The position numbers and the translations under genes are program-made. The notes under the pieces are model-generated. The model was not told the DNA's origin. It ran no database searches and saw only the letters and a program-made list of their open reading frames with translations. From Myxococcota bacterium (GTDB taxonomy: Bacteria; Myxococcota_A; UBA796; UBA2385), in the NCBI GenBank assembly GCA_023150805.1, contig JAKLKF010000006.1:43772-107771 (forward strand): 64,000 bases of DNA. Reading direction: 5' to 3'. Positions 44,090-55,132 of the stretch are shown here, piece by piece (position 1 is the first letter of the stretch; each line of letters starts with the position of its first letter).

Positions 44090-45895
44090 ATGGTTAGGCG
44101 GCCTCCGATGCGGCGACCTCCCCTGTCCTCCCTCCTGGTCCTGGCTCTCTCCCTCGGCATCGGCAGCGGTGCGCTGGAGGCGGGCCTGCGCGCCTCGCCC
44201 CAGCGGGGAATGGGCCCTGGCGAAGTGGCGACCTGGCTGGCGGTCAGCGTGGGCCTGGCGACGGCCTACCTGGTGGTGGCGGCCCTGGTGGGCTGGGCCA
44301 GCCGCCGCAAGCCCTGGGGCCTGCTGCTGGGGGCCCTGGTGCTGGTGCACGGCGCCCTCTGGTACCGCTTCGACGTGGTGCTCAACCTGTACATGACCGA
44401 CCCGCGGGTCTTCGGCGGCCTGCTGGGCATCGCCGTGCTGGCCGGGCTGGTGACGGTGGCGCTGGACGCCGCGGTCGAGCGCCTGCGGGTGATCGTGGCG
44501 CTGGTGGCCCTGGTGGTCGGCGCGGCCGGCACCACCCTGGCGGTCGCGCGCTCCGAGCCGCCCCAGGGCCAGGCCCGCGGGGACCGCAAGAACGTGCTGG
44601 TGATCACCATCGACACGCTGCGGGCCGACCGCACCTCGCCCTACGGCGCGGCCAACGACACGCCGGTCATGGCCTCGCTGGCGCGCGAGGGCGTCACCTT
44701 CGAGACGGTCGTCGCCTCGGCGCCGACGACCGAGCCCAGCCACCTGGCCATCTTCACGGGCCAGCCGCCCTACCAGTCGGGCGTGGCGGCGAACGGCACG
44801 AAGCTGGGCGACCGGCCGGCGCTGCTGTGGCGGGCGCTGGACGAGGCCGGGTACACCACCGCCGGCTTCGTGGCGGGCTTCCCGCTGCACAGCCGCTTCG
44901 GCTGGTCCCAGGGCATGGACGTCTACGACGACGACTTCGGCGGCATGCGGGGCCTGCACGCGCTGTCGCTGGTCAAGGCCTGGGACCAGCTCACGCTGCC
45001 CGGCCACACCCTGCGGGAGCGCCGGGGCGACCAGGTCGTGGCCCGGGCCATCGACTTCCTGCACGAGCACAACGACGAGGCCTTCTTCATGTGGGTCCAC
45101 CTCTTCGACCCGCACGCCCCCTACGAGGCCCCCGACCACCCCTTCGATCCGCCGACGGACGGCCAGGCCCTGGACCTGCCCTTCTACTGGCCGCCCGCCC
45201 ACAAGGCGATCACCAGCACCGAGTGGCTGGTCGGCGCCTACGACGCGGAGATCCGCTACTCCGACGCCCTGGTCGGCCAGATCCTGGACACGCTGCGCTT
45301 CTACAACGTGCTGGACGACACCATCGTCGTCCTCACCGCCGACCACGGCGAGAGCCTGACCGAGCACGGCTACCTCTTCGACCACGGCGACACCCTGCAC
45401 GACCCCTCGCTGCTCGTGCCGCTGCTGGTGCGCTACCCGGGCGTGGCGCGGCCCGGGCACCGGGTGCCCTGCCAGGTGTCCAACGAGGATGTGACGCCCA
45501 CGCTGCTCTCCCTGCTCGACCTGCGCGACGCCCCCGTGCAGGTGGGCATCGAGCGGGCCGGCCGCGACCTGTCGACGGCGATCCGCGGTGGGGCCTGCAG
45601 CGACGCGCCGGTCGTCAGCAGCACCGTCAGCGTGCGCTTCGTCGACGACCCGCCGGTCGACCACAGCTACCGGCGGCCCGACAAGAAGCTGATCCGCAAG
45701 GGCCAGGACGGCGCCCAGGTCTGCCACGATCTCCAGGCCGATCCCGGCGAGCTGGCCGACGCCGGCTGCGGCGGAGAGCTGGGGCCCCTGCTGGACGCGG
45801 TCCTGGCCGGGGGCACCACCATCGCCGCGCCGCAGACCGACAGCACGACCAACGCGGCGCTCGAAGCGCTGGGCTACATCGAGGTCGAGGACTGA
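44090..45895 (+). CDS. Membrane-anchored sulfatase-superfamily enzyme (1)
   Basis: A 601-residue protein. Four or five N-terminal helices are followed by an alkaline-phosphatase-fold domain from about residue 165. It starts with the metal line LVITIDTLRADRTSPYG, has the active-site line TTEPSHLAIFTG, and the late metal motif LTADHGESLTEHG. In true sulfatases the residue before xPSR is Cys or Ser, converted to formylglycine. Here it is Thr214, as in lipid phospho-transferases such as EptA or LtaS. A start at ATG 44108 is also possible. It ends 2 nt before the second, similar gene. Confidence 0.87.
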   Translation: MVRRPPMRRPPLSSLLVLALSLGIGSGALEAGLRASPQRGMGPGEVATWLAVSVGLATAYLVVAALVGWASRRKPWGLLLGALVLVHGALWYRFDVVLNLYMTDPRVFGGLLGIAVLAGLVTVALDAAVERLRVIVALVALVVGAAGTTLAVARSEPPQGQARGDRKNVLVITIDTLRADRTSPYGAANDTPVMASLAREGVTFETVVASAPTTEPSHLAIFTGQPPYQSGVAANGTKLGDRPALLWRALDEAGYTTAGFVAGFPLHSRFGWSQGMDVYDDDFGGMRGLHALSLVKAWDQLTLPGHTLRERRGDQVVARAIDFLHEHNDEAFFMWVHLFDPHAPYEAPDHPFDPPTDGQALDLPFYWPPAHKAITSTEWLVGAYDAEIRYSDALVGQILDTLRFYNVLDDTIVVLTADHGESLTEHGYLFDHGDTLHDPSLLVPLLVRYPGVARPGHRVPCQVSNEDVTPTLLSLLDLRDAPVQVGIERAGRDLSTAIRGGACSDAPVVSSTVSVRFVDDPPVDHSYRRPDKKLIRKGQDGAQVCHDLQADPGELADAGCGGELGPLLDAVLAGGTTIAAPQTDSTTNAALEALGYIEVED

Positions 45896-45897
45896 GC

Positions 45898-47922
45898 ATG
45901 GCGCTGCGCGACCTGCCGGTGGCGCTGCGGGCGCCGGTGCTGGGCTTCGGGCTGGGGGCGGTGGCCGGCGGCTTCGAGGCCTTCAAGCTGGCCGCGACCC
46001 TGAAGCTGTCGGTGGGCTTCCCCGACGCGCTGGCGCTGGGGCTGGTGGCGGTGGGCCTGGACGCCCTGCTCGGCGCCGCCCTGGCCGTGCCGATGGGGCT
46101 GCTGGCGGCGCTCGTCGCCCGCAAGGCCATGCCCAGCCGGCGCCACGCCCTGGCCATGGCCGGCACGGCGGCCCTGCTGGCCTGGTGGTTCCTGGTGCCC
46201 GCCGCCGCCGACCTGCGCGACCAGGGGCGCCTGCCCGCCGCGGTGGGCTTCCTGCTCGCGCCGATCGGCGTGGCTGGCGTGACCTGGTTCAACGCGCACT
46301 ACTGGCTGCGGCGCGAGGAGGTGGGCGAGGAGCACCGCGTCGGCTGGGCCGGCTGGTCGCTGCTGGTCGCCCTGGGGCTGGCCACCGGCGCCGCCGGCAC
46401 CCTGTCCTCCCGCAGCTTCGGCGGGGCCCAGGCGCTGGCCGAGGACCCCGCCGTCATCCTGGTGACCATCGACACGCTGCGCCGCGATCACCTCAGCGTC
46501 TACGCCGCGCCGGGCGCCGAGCCGGTGGTGCAGACGCCGGTCTTCGACGCCCTGGCGGCGCAGGGCATCCTCTACACCGACGCGATCACGCCCTTCCCCG
46601 AGACGGCGCCGGCCCACTCCTCGATGTTCACCGGCCTGCACCCCTACCGCACGGGGATGCTCTCCAACGGCCACCAGCTCTCGCAGGGCTACACGACCCT
46701 GGCCGAGGTGCTGCAGGGCGAGGGCTACGCGACCGCCGCCTTCCTGTCCTCCTTCGCGGTCGACAGCCGCACCGGGCTGGACCAGGGCTTCGAGGTCTAC
46801 GACGACGAGCTGTTCCCCTGGGTGCGGGGCTTCTCGGAGATCCTGGCGGCCCGCCTGCTCACGCGCGTCGTGCTGCGCTTCGGCGACCCGCTCAAGTTCG
46901 ACTTCCTGCTGGAGCGGCCGGCGCCGGTGACGATGGGCCTGGCGCTCGACTGGTTGGAGGGCAACGCGGACAAGCCCTTCTTCCTGTGGGTCCATACCTT
47001 CGACGTGCACAGCCCCTACGAGCCGCACGGCCTGCCGGGCTTCGAGGACAACGGCGTGCCCGGCGCGCCCAGCATCGACCACCGCTGGATCCTCGCGAAC
47101 GAGCGCGACTACACCTACACCGACGAGGCGCGGGCCAAGCTGCGGCGCCTCTACGCCGAGGAGGTCGCCTGGACCGACGCCGAGCTGGGCCGCTTCCTGG
47201 CGCGGGTCGACGAGCTGGTGGGCGACCGGCCCGTGCTGCTGATCGTCACCTCGGACCACGGCGAGCAGCTCGGCGAGCACGGCATCGAGATGAACCACCA
47301 CGGCGTCTACGACGAGTCGGTGCGCGTGCCGCTGGTGATCCGGCCGGTGCGGGTGTCCGGGCGCGCCCGGGTCGTCTCCGAGCAGGTGCGGCTGATGGAC
47401 CTGCCGGCCACGGTGCTGGGCCAGCTCAAGCTCGAGCGCGACGCCATGGGGCAGACCGAGTCCGTCGACCTGCTGCACTACGTCGACCTGCCCAACCAGG
47501 CCGGCGCCGCCAGCCTGGTGATGGGCCGGAAGTCGGCCAGCCTCTCGCAGGGCACGCTGTACGGCTACCGCGCCAACGCGCGCAAGGTGCGCGTGACCGA
47601 GGAGGGGCAGCCCGTGGCGGCGCCGGGCGCGGAGGAGCGGGGGCGGGTCAAGTACATCCTCGACCCCGACCAGGCGCGAGAGGAGCTGTACGACCTGGTC
47701 GACGACCCGCACGAGCTGCAGGACCAGGCCGGTGCCCGCCCCGACGTGGTGGCGCAGATGCGCGCCCGCGTCGTCCAGGAGACCGGCATCCAGGTCAGCG
47801 AGGCCGGGGGCAAGGTCCAGTTCCAGCGCTCGGCGGTGGAGCAGGAGCACCAGCAGGCGATCAGCGCCGAGGAGCAGCAGATGCTCGAGGCGCTGGGCTA
47901 CATCCAGGGCGAGGACGAGTGA
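45898..47922 (+). CDS. Membrane-anchored sulfatase-superfamily enzyme (2)
   Basis: A 674-residue paralogue of the preceding gene. Five or so N-terminal helices lead into an alkaline-phosphatase-fold domain starting ILVTIDTLRRDHLSVY. The active-site line is PETAPAHSSMFTG with Thr236 in the nucleophile position, and the late metal motif is IVTSDHGEQLGEHG. The last lines of both proteins end in ALGYI plus acidic residues, showing recent common origin. The tandem pair probably modifies a surface polymer or lipid. Sulfatase activity is doubtful without the Cys/Ser of the formylglycine motif. Confidence 0.88.
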   Translation: MALRDLPVALRAPVLGFGLGAVAGGFEAFKLAATLKLSVGFPDALALGLVAVGLDALLGAALAVPMGLLAALVARKAMPSRRHALAMAGTAALLAWWFLVPAAADLRDQGRLPAAVGFLLAPIGVAGVTWFNAHYWLRREEVGEEHRVGWAGWSLLVALGLATGAAGTLSSRSFGGAQALAEDPAVILVTIDTLRRDHLSVYAAPGAEPVVQTPVFDALAAQGILYTDAITPFPETAPAHSSMFTGLHPYRTGMLSNGHQLSQGYTTLAEVLQGEGYATAAFLSSFAVDSRTGLDQGFEVYDDELFPWVRGFSEILAARLLTRVVLRFGDPLKFDFLLERPAPVTMGLALDWLEGNADKPFFLWVHTFDVHSPYEPHGLPGFEDNGVPGAPSIDHRWILANERDYTYTDEARAKLRRLYAEEVAWTDAELGRFLARVDELVGDRPVLLIVTSDHGEQLGEHGIEMNHHGVYDESVRVPLVIRPVRVSGRARVVSEQVRLMDLPATVLGQLKLERDAMGQTESVDLLHYVDLPNQAGAASLVMGRKSASLSQGTLYGYRANARKVRVTEEGQPVAAPGAEERGRVKYILDPDQAREELYDLVDDPHELQDQAGARPDVVAQMRARVVQETGIQVSEAGGKVQFQRSAVEQEHQQAISAEEQQMLEALGYIQGEDE

Positions 47923-47954
47923 CGGGCGGTTAGGTCCGTCGGCCTGGAGGTCTC

Positions 47955-48353
47955 GTGTCCGCCGAGCTGCCCGTCCGCACCCACGCCGCCATCTCCACCG
48001 CTCTGTGCGGCCAGCCCGTCGCCCTGGGGGAGGGCACCGCGACCGTCCGCCTGGACACCACGGCCCAGATGGCCGCCGACGACCGCGGGCTGGTCCACGG
48101 CGGCTTCGTCTTCGGCGCGGCCGACCACGCGGCGATGCTGGCCGTCAACGACCCGAACGTGGTCCTGGGCCAGGCCGAGACCCGCTTCCTGGCGCCGGTC
48201 GCCGCCGGGCAGGTGGTCGTGCTGGTGGCCGAGCGCACCGAGGTCCGCGGCCGCAAGCACACGGTCAAGGTCACGGGCATGGCGGGCGAGAAGGACGTCT
48301 TCGAGGGGACCTTCACCTGCTTCGTCCTGGACCGGCACGTCCTGGACGCCTGA
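47955..48353 (+). CDS. PaaI-like hotdog-fold thioesterase
   Basis: A 132-residue protein of typical hotdog size. The motif LVHGGFVFGAADHAAM (about 46-61) provides the HGG loop and the acidic residue on the central helix that these acyl-CoA thioesterases use. The later strands TRFLAPVAAGQVVVLVAERTE fit the fold. The GTG start follows the second sulfatase-like gene by 32 bp and has GGAGG-like bases upstream. The substrate is not known. Confidence 0.85.
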   Translation: MSAELPVRTHAAISTALCGQPVALGEGTATVRLDTTAQMAADDRGLVHGGFVFGAADHAAMLAVNDPNVVLGQAETRFLAPVAAGQVVVLVAERTEVRGRKHTVKVTGMAGEKDVFEGTFTCFVLDRHVLDA

Positions 48354-48433
48354 CGTGGCCGGCGGGCCCTCGGCCACTTGACCGGCGGCCCGGGCGGGCG
48401 AAGCATGGGTCATCCCCTGCGCGGAGTCCGCCC

Positions 48434-48865
48434 GTGGACGGCTTCACTCCTCTCCCTGCGCTGGCGGGCGGCGCCCTGATCGGCCTCGCCGCGTCGGCGC
48501 TGCTGCTGCTCACCGGTCGGATCGCCGGGATCTCCGGCATCCACGGCGGCCTGCTGCGGCCGGTCGCGGGGGACCTGGGCTGGCGGGCCGCCTTCGTCGC
48601 CGGCCTGCTCCTGGGTGGGGCCGGCCTGGCGCTGTGGGCGCCGGCGACCATCGCGGCCACGCCCGACCGCAGCCTGGGGGCGACCGCGCTGGCCGGCCTC
48701 ATCGTCGGCTTCGGGGTGCGCATGGGCAACGGCTGCACCAGCGGGCACGGGGTCTGCGGGCTGTCGCGGCTGTCGGGCCGCTCGCTGGCCGCGACCCTGA
48801 CCTTCATGGCCACCGGCGTCGCGACCGCCTCGGCCATCCAGCTCCTCGCCGGGGGGCGGCTGTGA
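48434..48865 (+). CDS. YeeE/YedE-family transporter half (1)
   Basis: A 143-residue membrane protein with four hydrophobic segments. Its signature is GNGCTSGHGVCGLSR (near 98-112), the Cys-containing line of the YeeE/YedE (DUF691) family, which imports thiosulfate or related sulfur compounds in characterised members. The GTG start has GGAG 8 nt upstream. The family is often split into two genes, as here: the second half begins with a GTGA overlap. Confidence 0.87.
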   Translation: MDGFTPLPALAGGALIGLAASALLLLTGRIAGISGIHGGLLRPVAGDLGWRAAFVAGLLLGGAGLALWAPATIAATPDRSLGATALAGLIVGFGVRMGNGCTSGHGVCGLSRLSGRSLAATLTFMATGVATASAIQLLAGGRL

Positions 48866-49312
48866 GCGGGGCCGGGCGCGGCGGGGACGGGCTCCGCGTG
48901 GCCCTGGCCAGCTTCGGCGCCGGGCTGCTGTTCGCGGTGGGCCTGGGGGTGTCGGGCATGACCCAGGCCCCCAAGGTGATCGGCTTCCTCAACCTGCCCG
49001 GGGACTGGGACCCCAGCCTGGCCCTGGTCATGGTCGGCGCCATCGCCGTGCACCTGGTGCTCTTCCGCCTGATCCTGCGGCGCGGCACGCCGCTGTGGGG
49101 GGGGCGCTTCGGCGTGCCGACCCGGGCGGACGTGGACGCCCGGCTGCTGGGCGGCGCGGCCCTCTTCGGCGTGGGCTGGGCGCTCGGCGGCTACTGCCCT
49201 GGCCCCGGCCTGGTCAGCGTGGTCGGCGGCGGCGCCCACGCGTGGACCTTCGTCGCCGGCATGACGGGCGGGATGCTGCTCTTCCACGCCGTCGAGACGG
49301 CCCTGCAGGGCC

Positions 49313-49335
<23 letters not shown>
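48862..49335 (+). CDS. YeeE/YedE-family transporter half (2)
   Basis: A 157-residue membrane protein, the partner half of a split YeeE/YedE system. It has the lines LGVSGMTQAPKVIGFLN and WALGGYCPGPGLVS, where the Cys in GGYCPGPG is a family residue. The GTG start overlaps the preceding TGA. Its 3' end overlaps the convergent sigma-54 activator gene by 23 bp. Together the two halves should form one channel for a small sulfur compound. Confidence 0.87.
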
Positions 49336-50323
<988 letters not shown>

Positions 50324-50409
50324 GGAGCCTCCCAGGCGACCCAACCTGACACGTTCGGACCCGCCGGCCCAGGCTTGCGGACCGGCCGCGCTCTCGCCAG
50401 CATGGGCCC

Positions 50410-51426
50410 GTGGCCTGCCCCGACTGTCCCCACCACTGCGCGCGTCGCGGCCCGGCCTCGGCCTGTGGGGTGGACCGGCCCGGGCGCCTGTACTGGTGGG
50501 GCGTCACCATGCTGGAGGAGTACGAGCTGGCGCCGACCTGCGAGCTGTGGTTCACCGGCTGCTCGCTGCGCTGCCGCTTCTGCACGGTGCCCGAGGCCGT
50601 CGAGCGACCGACCCAGGGCACCTGGATGCCCCCCGAGGCGCTGGTCGCGGCCATCACGGCGCCGACGGTGCCGCCCTTCCGCGCGGTCTCCATGGTGGGC
50701 GGCGATCCGACGGTGCACCGGCCCTACCTGGACCGGCTGGTCCCCCTGCTGCGCCGGGCGCTGCCCGACACGGCGCTGGCGCTGAACACCAACCTCTTCC
50801 TGCCGCCTGGGCTCGCCGCCTGCGACGCGCGTACCTACGACTGGATCGTGGGCGACGTGCACTTCTGGGCCGAGGGCTGCGCCGCCCGGATCGCGGGGGT
50901 GGCCGGCTACCCGGCCGCCGCCGTCGCCGCCGCCGAGGCGGTGGTGGCCGCGGGCGGGCGCCTGGTCCTGCGGGTGCTGGTGCTGCCCGGGCACCACGCC
51001 TGCTGCGCCGCGCCGACCGTGGCCTGGGCCGCGGACCTGGCCCGCCGGGCGGAGGGGCGGGTCCTCGTCCACCTGATGACCCACTACGCGCCGGCGGGGC
51101 GGGCGCGAGGGGACGCCGAGCTGGGCCGGTGGCTCTCCGCCGAGGAGCAGGAGCGCGCGCGGGGGCTGCTGCCCGCGGGCTGCCCGGCGCCCGCACCGGG
51201 GCCGCTGCCGGGGGTGGGCCCGCGGTCGGAGCGGGCCGTCGACCCTCCCGCGTCGGTGGAGATCGGCGCCGATGGGTCGGTGCTCCTGCCCTTCGTGACC
51301 GGCGCCCTGCTGCCGCTGGCCGTGTCCCTTCGACCCGAGCTGGCGCCGCGCCTGGCCCTGCTGGACGACCCGGCGCCGACCGTCAGCGCGCGTCCAGCGA
51401 CACCAGCACCGGCGTCGCGTCGCTGA
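50410..51426 (+). CDS. Radical SAM protein related to pyruvate formate-lyase activating-type enzymes
   Basis: A 338-residue protein. The radical SAM cluster motif CSLRCRFC supplies C51, C55 and C58. An N-terminal Cys-rich line (CPDCPHHC, then CGV; residues 3-21) resembles the extra cluster region of PflX-like (COG1313) proteins. The GGDPT-like line MVGGDPTVH fits the GGE SAM-binding motif. The C-terminus has a Pro/Gly-rich stretch. The target of the radical reaction is unknown. The GTG start leaves 86 bp to the divergent sigma-54 activator. Its 3' end overlaps the opposite gene by 44 bp. Confidence 0.83.
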   Translation: MACPDCPHHCARRGPASACGVDRPGRLYWWGVTMLEEYELAPTCELWFTGCSLRCRFCTVPEAVERPTQGTWMPPEALVAAITAPTVPPFRAVSMVGGDPTVHRPYLDRLVPLLRRALPDTALALNTNLFLPPGLAACDARTYDWIVGDVHFWAEGCAARIAGVAGYPAAAVAAAEAVVAAGGRLVLRVLVLPGHHACCAAPTVAWAADLARRAEGRVLVHLMTHYAPAGRARGDAELGRWLSAEEQERARGLLPAGCPAPAPGPLPGVGPRSERAVDPPASVEIGADGSVLLPFVTGALLPLAVSLRPELAPRLALLDDPAPTVSARPATPAPASRR

Positions 51427-51856
51427 CCTTGCCCCTGCCCCGGGCCGAGAGCACGAACACGGTGAAGGGCTGGGCCGGCGTGTAGCCCTCGAGCACGGGC
51501 AGGGTGGCCACGCCCGACTCCTGCAGCCGCGCCACCGTGGTGTGGCCGTGGCCGTCGACCAGCACCACCTCGCGGGGCCCGTCGATCCGCACGTGGACCT
51601 CCAGGGCGGCGCCGGTCCAGCGGGTCTCCAGGATCTCCGAGCCGGGGCTGGGTGGCGGGTACTTCACGATCCGGCGCAGCACGTCGGGGTCCAGGCTGGC
51701 GTCGGCCGGAAGCTCCACCCGGACCGGCTCCACCGGAAGGGCGGACGGGACCAGGGCGCGCAGCCCTCCCAGCGCCAGCGCGCCGACCACCACCCCCACC
51801 ACCGGCAGCCGGGCGACCAGCGTCGGGGAGGGGGGGCTTGCCGGCGGGGGGAGCAT
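51383..51856 (-). CDS. Single-pass membrane protein, unknown function
   Basis: A 157-residue protein with one hydrophobic helix near residues 14-36 and a periplasmic remainder of beta character (EVHVRIDG, FTVFVLSARG). I chose ATG 51856 over the frame start at 51919 because a -10-like TATCCT (51923-51928) lies so close to the latter that the mRNA would begin about there. It runs opposite to and overlaps the end of the radical SAM gene and is divergent from the Ycf46-like gene. No family is recognised. Confidence 0.62.
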   Translation of the reverse strand: MLPPPASPPSPTLVARLPVVGVVVGALALGGLRALVPSALPVEPVRVELPADASLDPDVLRRIVKYPPPSPGSEILETRWTGAALEVHVRIDGPREVVLVDGHGHTTVARLQESGVATLPVLEGYTPAQPFTVFVLSARGRGKVSDATPVLVSLDAR

Positions 51857-52004
51857 GTCCCGGGGCTCCTGGGAGCAGGCCTTGGGCGCCGAGGGGAGGT
51901 CGGAGCGAAGGCCCACCACTGTGAGGATAGCGCAAACACGCCCGCGTGGGGGGGGATGACCGATGACGGGTGCACCGCGGCCCCGCCGCGCCGGTCGGCC
52001 GCGC

Positions 52005-52010
52005 TAAGCT
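52005..52010 (+). promoter_or_regulatory. Predicted -10 element for the ycf46-like gene
   Basis: TAAGCT ends 9 bp before the ATG of the Ycf46-like gene. If used, transcription would start at or within a few bases of the start codon, making the mRNA nearly leaderless. No strong ribosome site precedes the ATG, which agrees. Confidence 0.35.
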
Positions 52011-52019
52011 GGCACTGCC

Positions 52020-53521
<1,502 letters not shown>

Positions 53522-53525
<4 letters not shown>

Positions 53526-53545
53526 GCGTGCTGGGGTTGCCATGA
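53522..53545 (+). other. Possible 7-codon relay ORF between ycf46-like and DUF1257-like genes
   Basis: An ATG overlaps the Ycf46-like stop (ATGA, 53522-53525), and a short frame of seven codons ends in a TGA that itself overlaps the next ATG (53542-53545). The bases CCATGAGCGTG occur at both junctions. It may be a small duplication or a device that passes ribosomes along. Expression is unproven. Confidence 0.25.
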
Positions 53546-54054
53546 GCGTGATCGTCACCGTCGCCGCGGTGGGCAGCACCGCGGTCGGGGCCAAGGTCTT
53601 CGCCCTGCTGGCGACGGCCGCCGCCGCCCAGCTCGGGCTGAAGGCCGCGCAGGCCGCCACCGAGGAGGTCGAGGCCCAGCGCCAGGACGCCCGGCACCAG
53701 GCCCAGGTCCAGGCCGCGCGTGCGGCGGCGGAGACCGTGGAGCTGGGCGTGGCCGACCAGGCCGCCGTCGAGCAGCTCGTGGCGGAGCGCTGCGAGCTGC
53801 GCTTCCACTCGGCCGACCTGGAGCTGGTCGTCCAGCGCGACATCCGCGGGAAGATCACGGTGCGCGCCCACGGCCACGGGATGAGCCGGGCCCAGGTCCA
53901 CGAGCGGGCGGCGGCCTTCCTGGGCCTGCTCCGGCAGCAGCTCGCCTACCGGCAGGTGCTGGCCGAGGTCAAGCGCCACGGCTTCGGCGTGACCCGGGAG
54001 GAGCGGCAGCCCGACGGCACCGTCCGCGTGGTCCTGGCCCGGCGGAGGTCCTGA
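53542..54054 (+). CDS. DUF1257 (Ycf35)-like protein
   Basis: A 170-residue protein. The first ~50 residues are Ala-rich and hydrophobic to helical, unlike a usual DUF1257. The rest (about 65-170) follows the pattern of that family, ending in a line of the type VKRHGFGVTREE, DGTVRVVLARR. Together with its place after the Ycf46-like ATPase and two genes before a DUF2997 protein, this supports a divergent DUF1257 (Ycf35) member. The function of DUF1257 proteins is unknown; they are thought to act with Ycf46. Confidence 0.65.
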   Translation: MSVIVTVAAVGSTAVGAKVFALLATAAAAQLGLKAAQAATEEVEAQRQDARHQAQVQAARAAAETVELGVADQAAVEQLVAERCELRFHSADLELVVQRDIRGKITVRAHGHGMSRAQVHERAAAFLGLLRQQLAYRQVLAEVKRHGFGVTREERQPDGTVRVVLARRRS

Positions 54055-54056
54055 GG

Positions 54057-54860
54057 GTGGGGCGCTTCGACCACATCCAGGGGGCCGGGCCCTCTCCCGC
54101 GGCTGGCGCCGGCGCGACCGGGGCGGCGACGCCGGCCCTCGACGGGGGCCCTCGCTTCGACGCCGCGCACTACCTGGAGCAGGCCCGGCGCGCGCACGAG
54201 CGAGGGGCCTGGGAGGCGGCCCTGCGCCTGTACGGGCGGGCGCTGGAGGAGGACCGCGAGCTGGTCGGCGCCTGGCTGGGCCAGGTGCGGGTGCTGCTGG
54301 ACATGGGGCAGGCCGACGAGGCGGCGACCTGGATGGAGCAGGCCGGCCGGGTCGTGGGCGAGGTGCCCGGCCTGCTGGCCCTGCGCTGCCTGGCGGCGGT
54401 CGCGCGCGGCCAGCTCGACGAGGCGCGCCAGTGGAGCGACCGGGCGATGCGCGACGGCGCCGACCAGGCCGAGGTCTGGCTGGCGCGGGCCGCGGTGGTC
54501 TACGCCTCGGGCAACGGCGCGATGGCGCGGGTCAACCTGGACAAGGGGCACGAGCGGGAGCCGGGGGCCACCACGGCCCGGCGCTGCGGCGAGGTGGCCC
54601 TGCAGCAGGGGGACCTGGAGGCGGCGCGGCGCTGGCTGCTGCGGGCCGAGCAGGCCGATCCCGACTGCGCCCTGGTGGCGCTGCGACAGGGCGTGCTGCA
54701 CGAGCGGCGCGGCGACCTGCCGGCGGCCCGCGAGCACCTGGAGCGCGCCCTGCGCCTGGAGCCGCGGCTGACGGCGGCCCGGCTGGCCCTGGTGGACCTG
54801 GACGGGCGCGGCCCGCTGGCCCGGCTGGGCGCGGCGCTGCGCAAGTGGAGGCAGGAGTGA
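54057..54860 (+). CDS. TPR-repeat protein of the ycf46-like operon
   Basis: A 267-residue protein made of about five to six TPR-like helix pairs (for example YLEQARRAHERGAWEAALRLY, ALQQGDLEAARRWLLRAE), after a short disordered start. It begins with GTG 2 nt after the DUF1257-like stop and overlaps the DUF2997 gene by GTGA. No signal peptide is seen, so it is cytoplasmic. It probably serves as an adaptor for the ATPase system. In many other genomes a ferredoxin gene sits in such clusters; none is present here. Confidence 0.75.
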   Translation: MGRFDHIQGAGPSPAAGAGATGAATPALDGGPRFDAAHYLEQARRAHERGAWEAALRLYGRALEEDRELVGAWLGQVRVLLDMGQADEAATWMEQAGRVVGEVPGLLALRCLAAVARGQLDEARQWSDRAMRDGADQAEVWLARAAVVYASGNGAMARVNLDKGHEREPGATTARRCGEVALQQGDLEAARRWLLRAEQADPDCALVALRQGVLHERRGDLPAAREHLERALRLEPRLTAARLALVDLDGRGPLARLGAALRKWRQE

Positions 54861-55123
54861 GCACCCCGGACGACCCCACCTCCCCGGCGCCCCTGGGGCC
54901 CGCCTTCGACCGGGCCGAGATCGTGCTGGAGATCGGGCCCGACGGCAAGGTGCGCTTCGAGGTGAAGGGGGTGCCCGGCCAGGGCTGCGAGGAGCTGGAG
55001 CGCCTGCTGCTCCAGGCCCTGCACAGCCCCGCGCAGGACCGGGAGCGCACCCCGGAGTTCCACCAGCCCGCGCGCACCGGCGGCCTGCTGGGCCGGCTGC
55101 AGGCGGGCCTGGGCCGGAAGTAG
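54857..55123 (+). CDS. DUF2997 protein
   Basis: An 88-residue protein. After a Pro-rich start it has the DUF2997 signature: EIVLEIGPDGKVRFEVKGVPGQGCEELERLL (the I.PDGKV.EV.G..G..C pattern), then TPEFHQ near the end, where family members usually read EYY. These small proteins occur with Ycf46 and DUF1257 and have no known activity. The GTG overlaps the TPR gene stop, so it is translated after it. Confidence 0.78.
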   Translation: MSTPDDPTSPAPLGPAFDRAEIVLEIGPDGKVRFEVKGVPGQGCEELERLLLQALHSPAQDRERTPEFHQPARTGGLLGRLQAGLGRK

Positions 55124-55132
55124 GGCCGGCCG

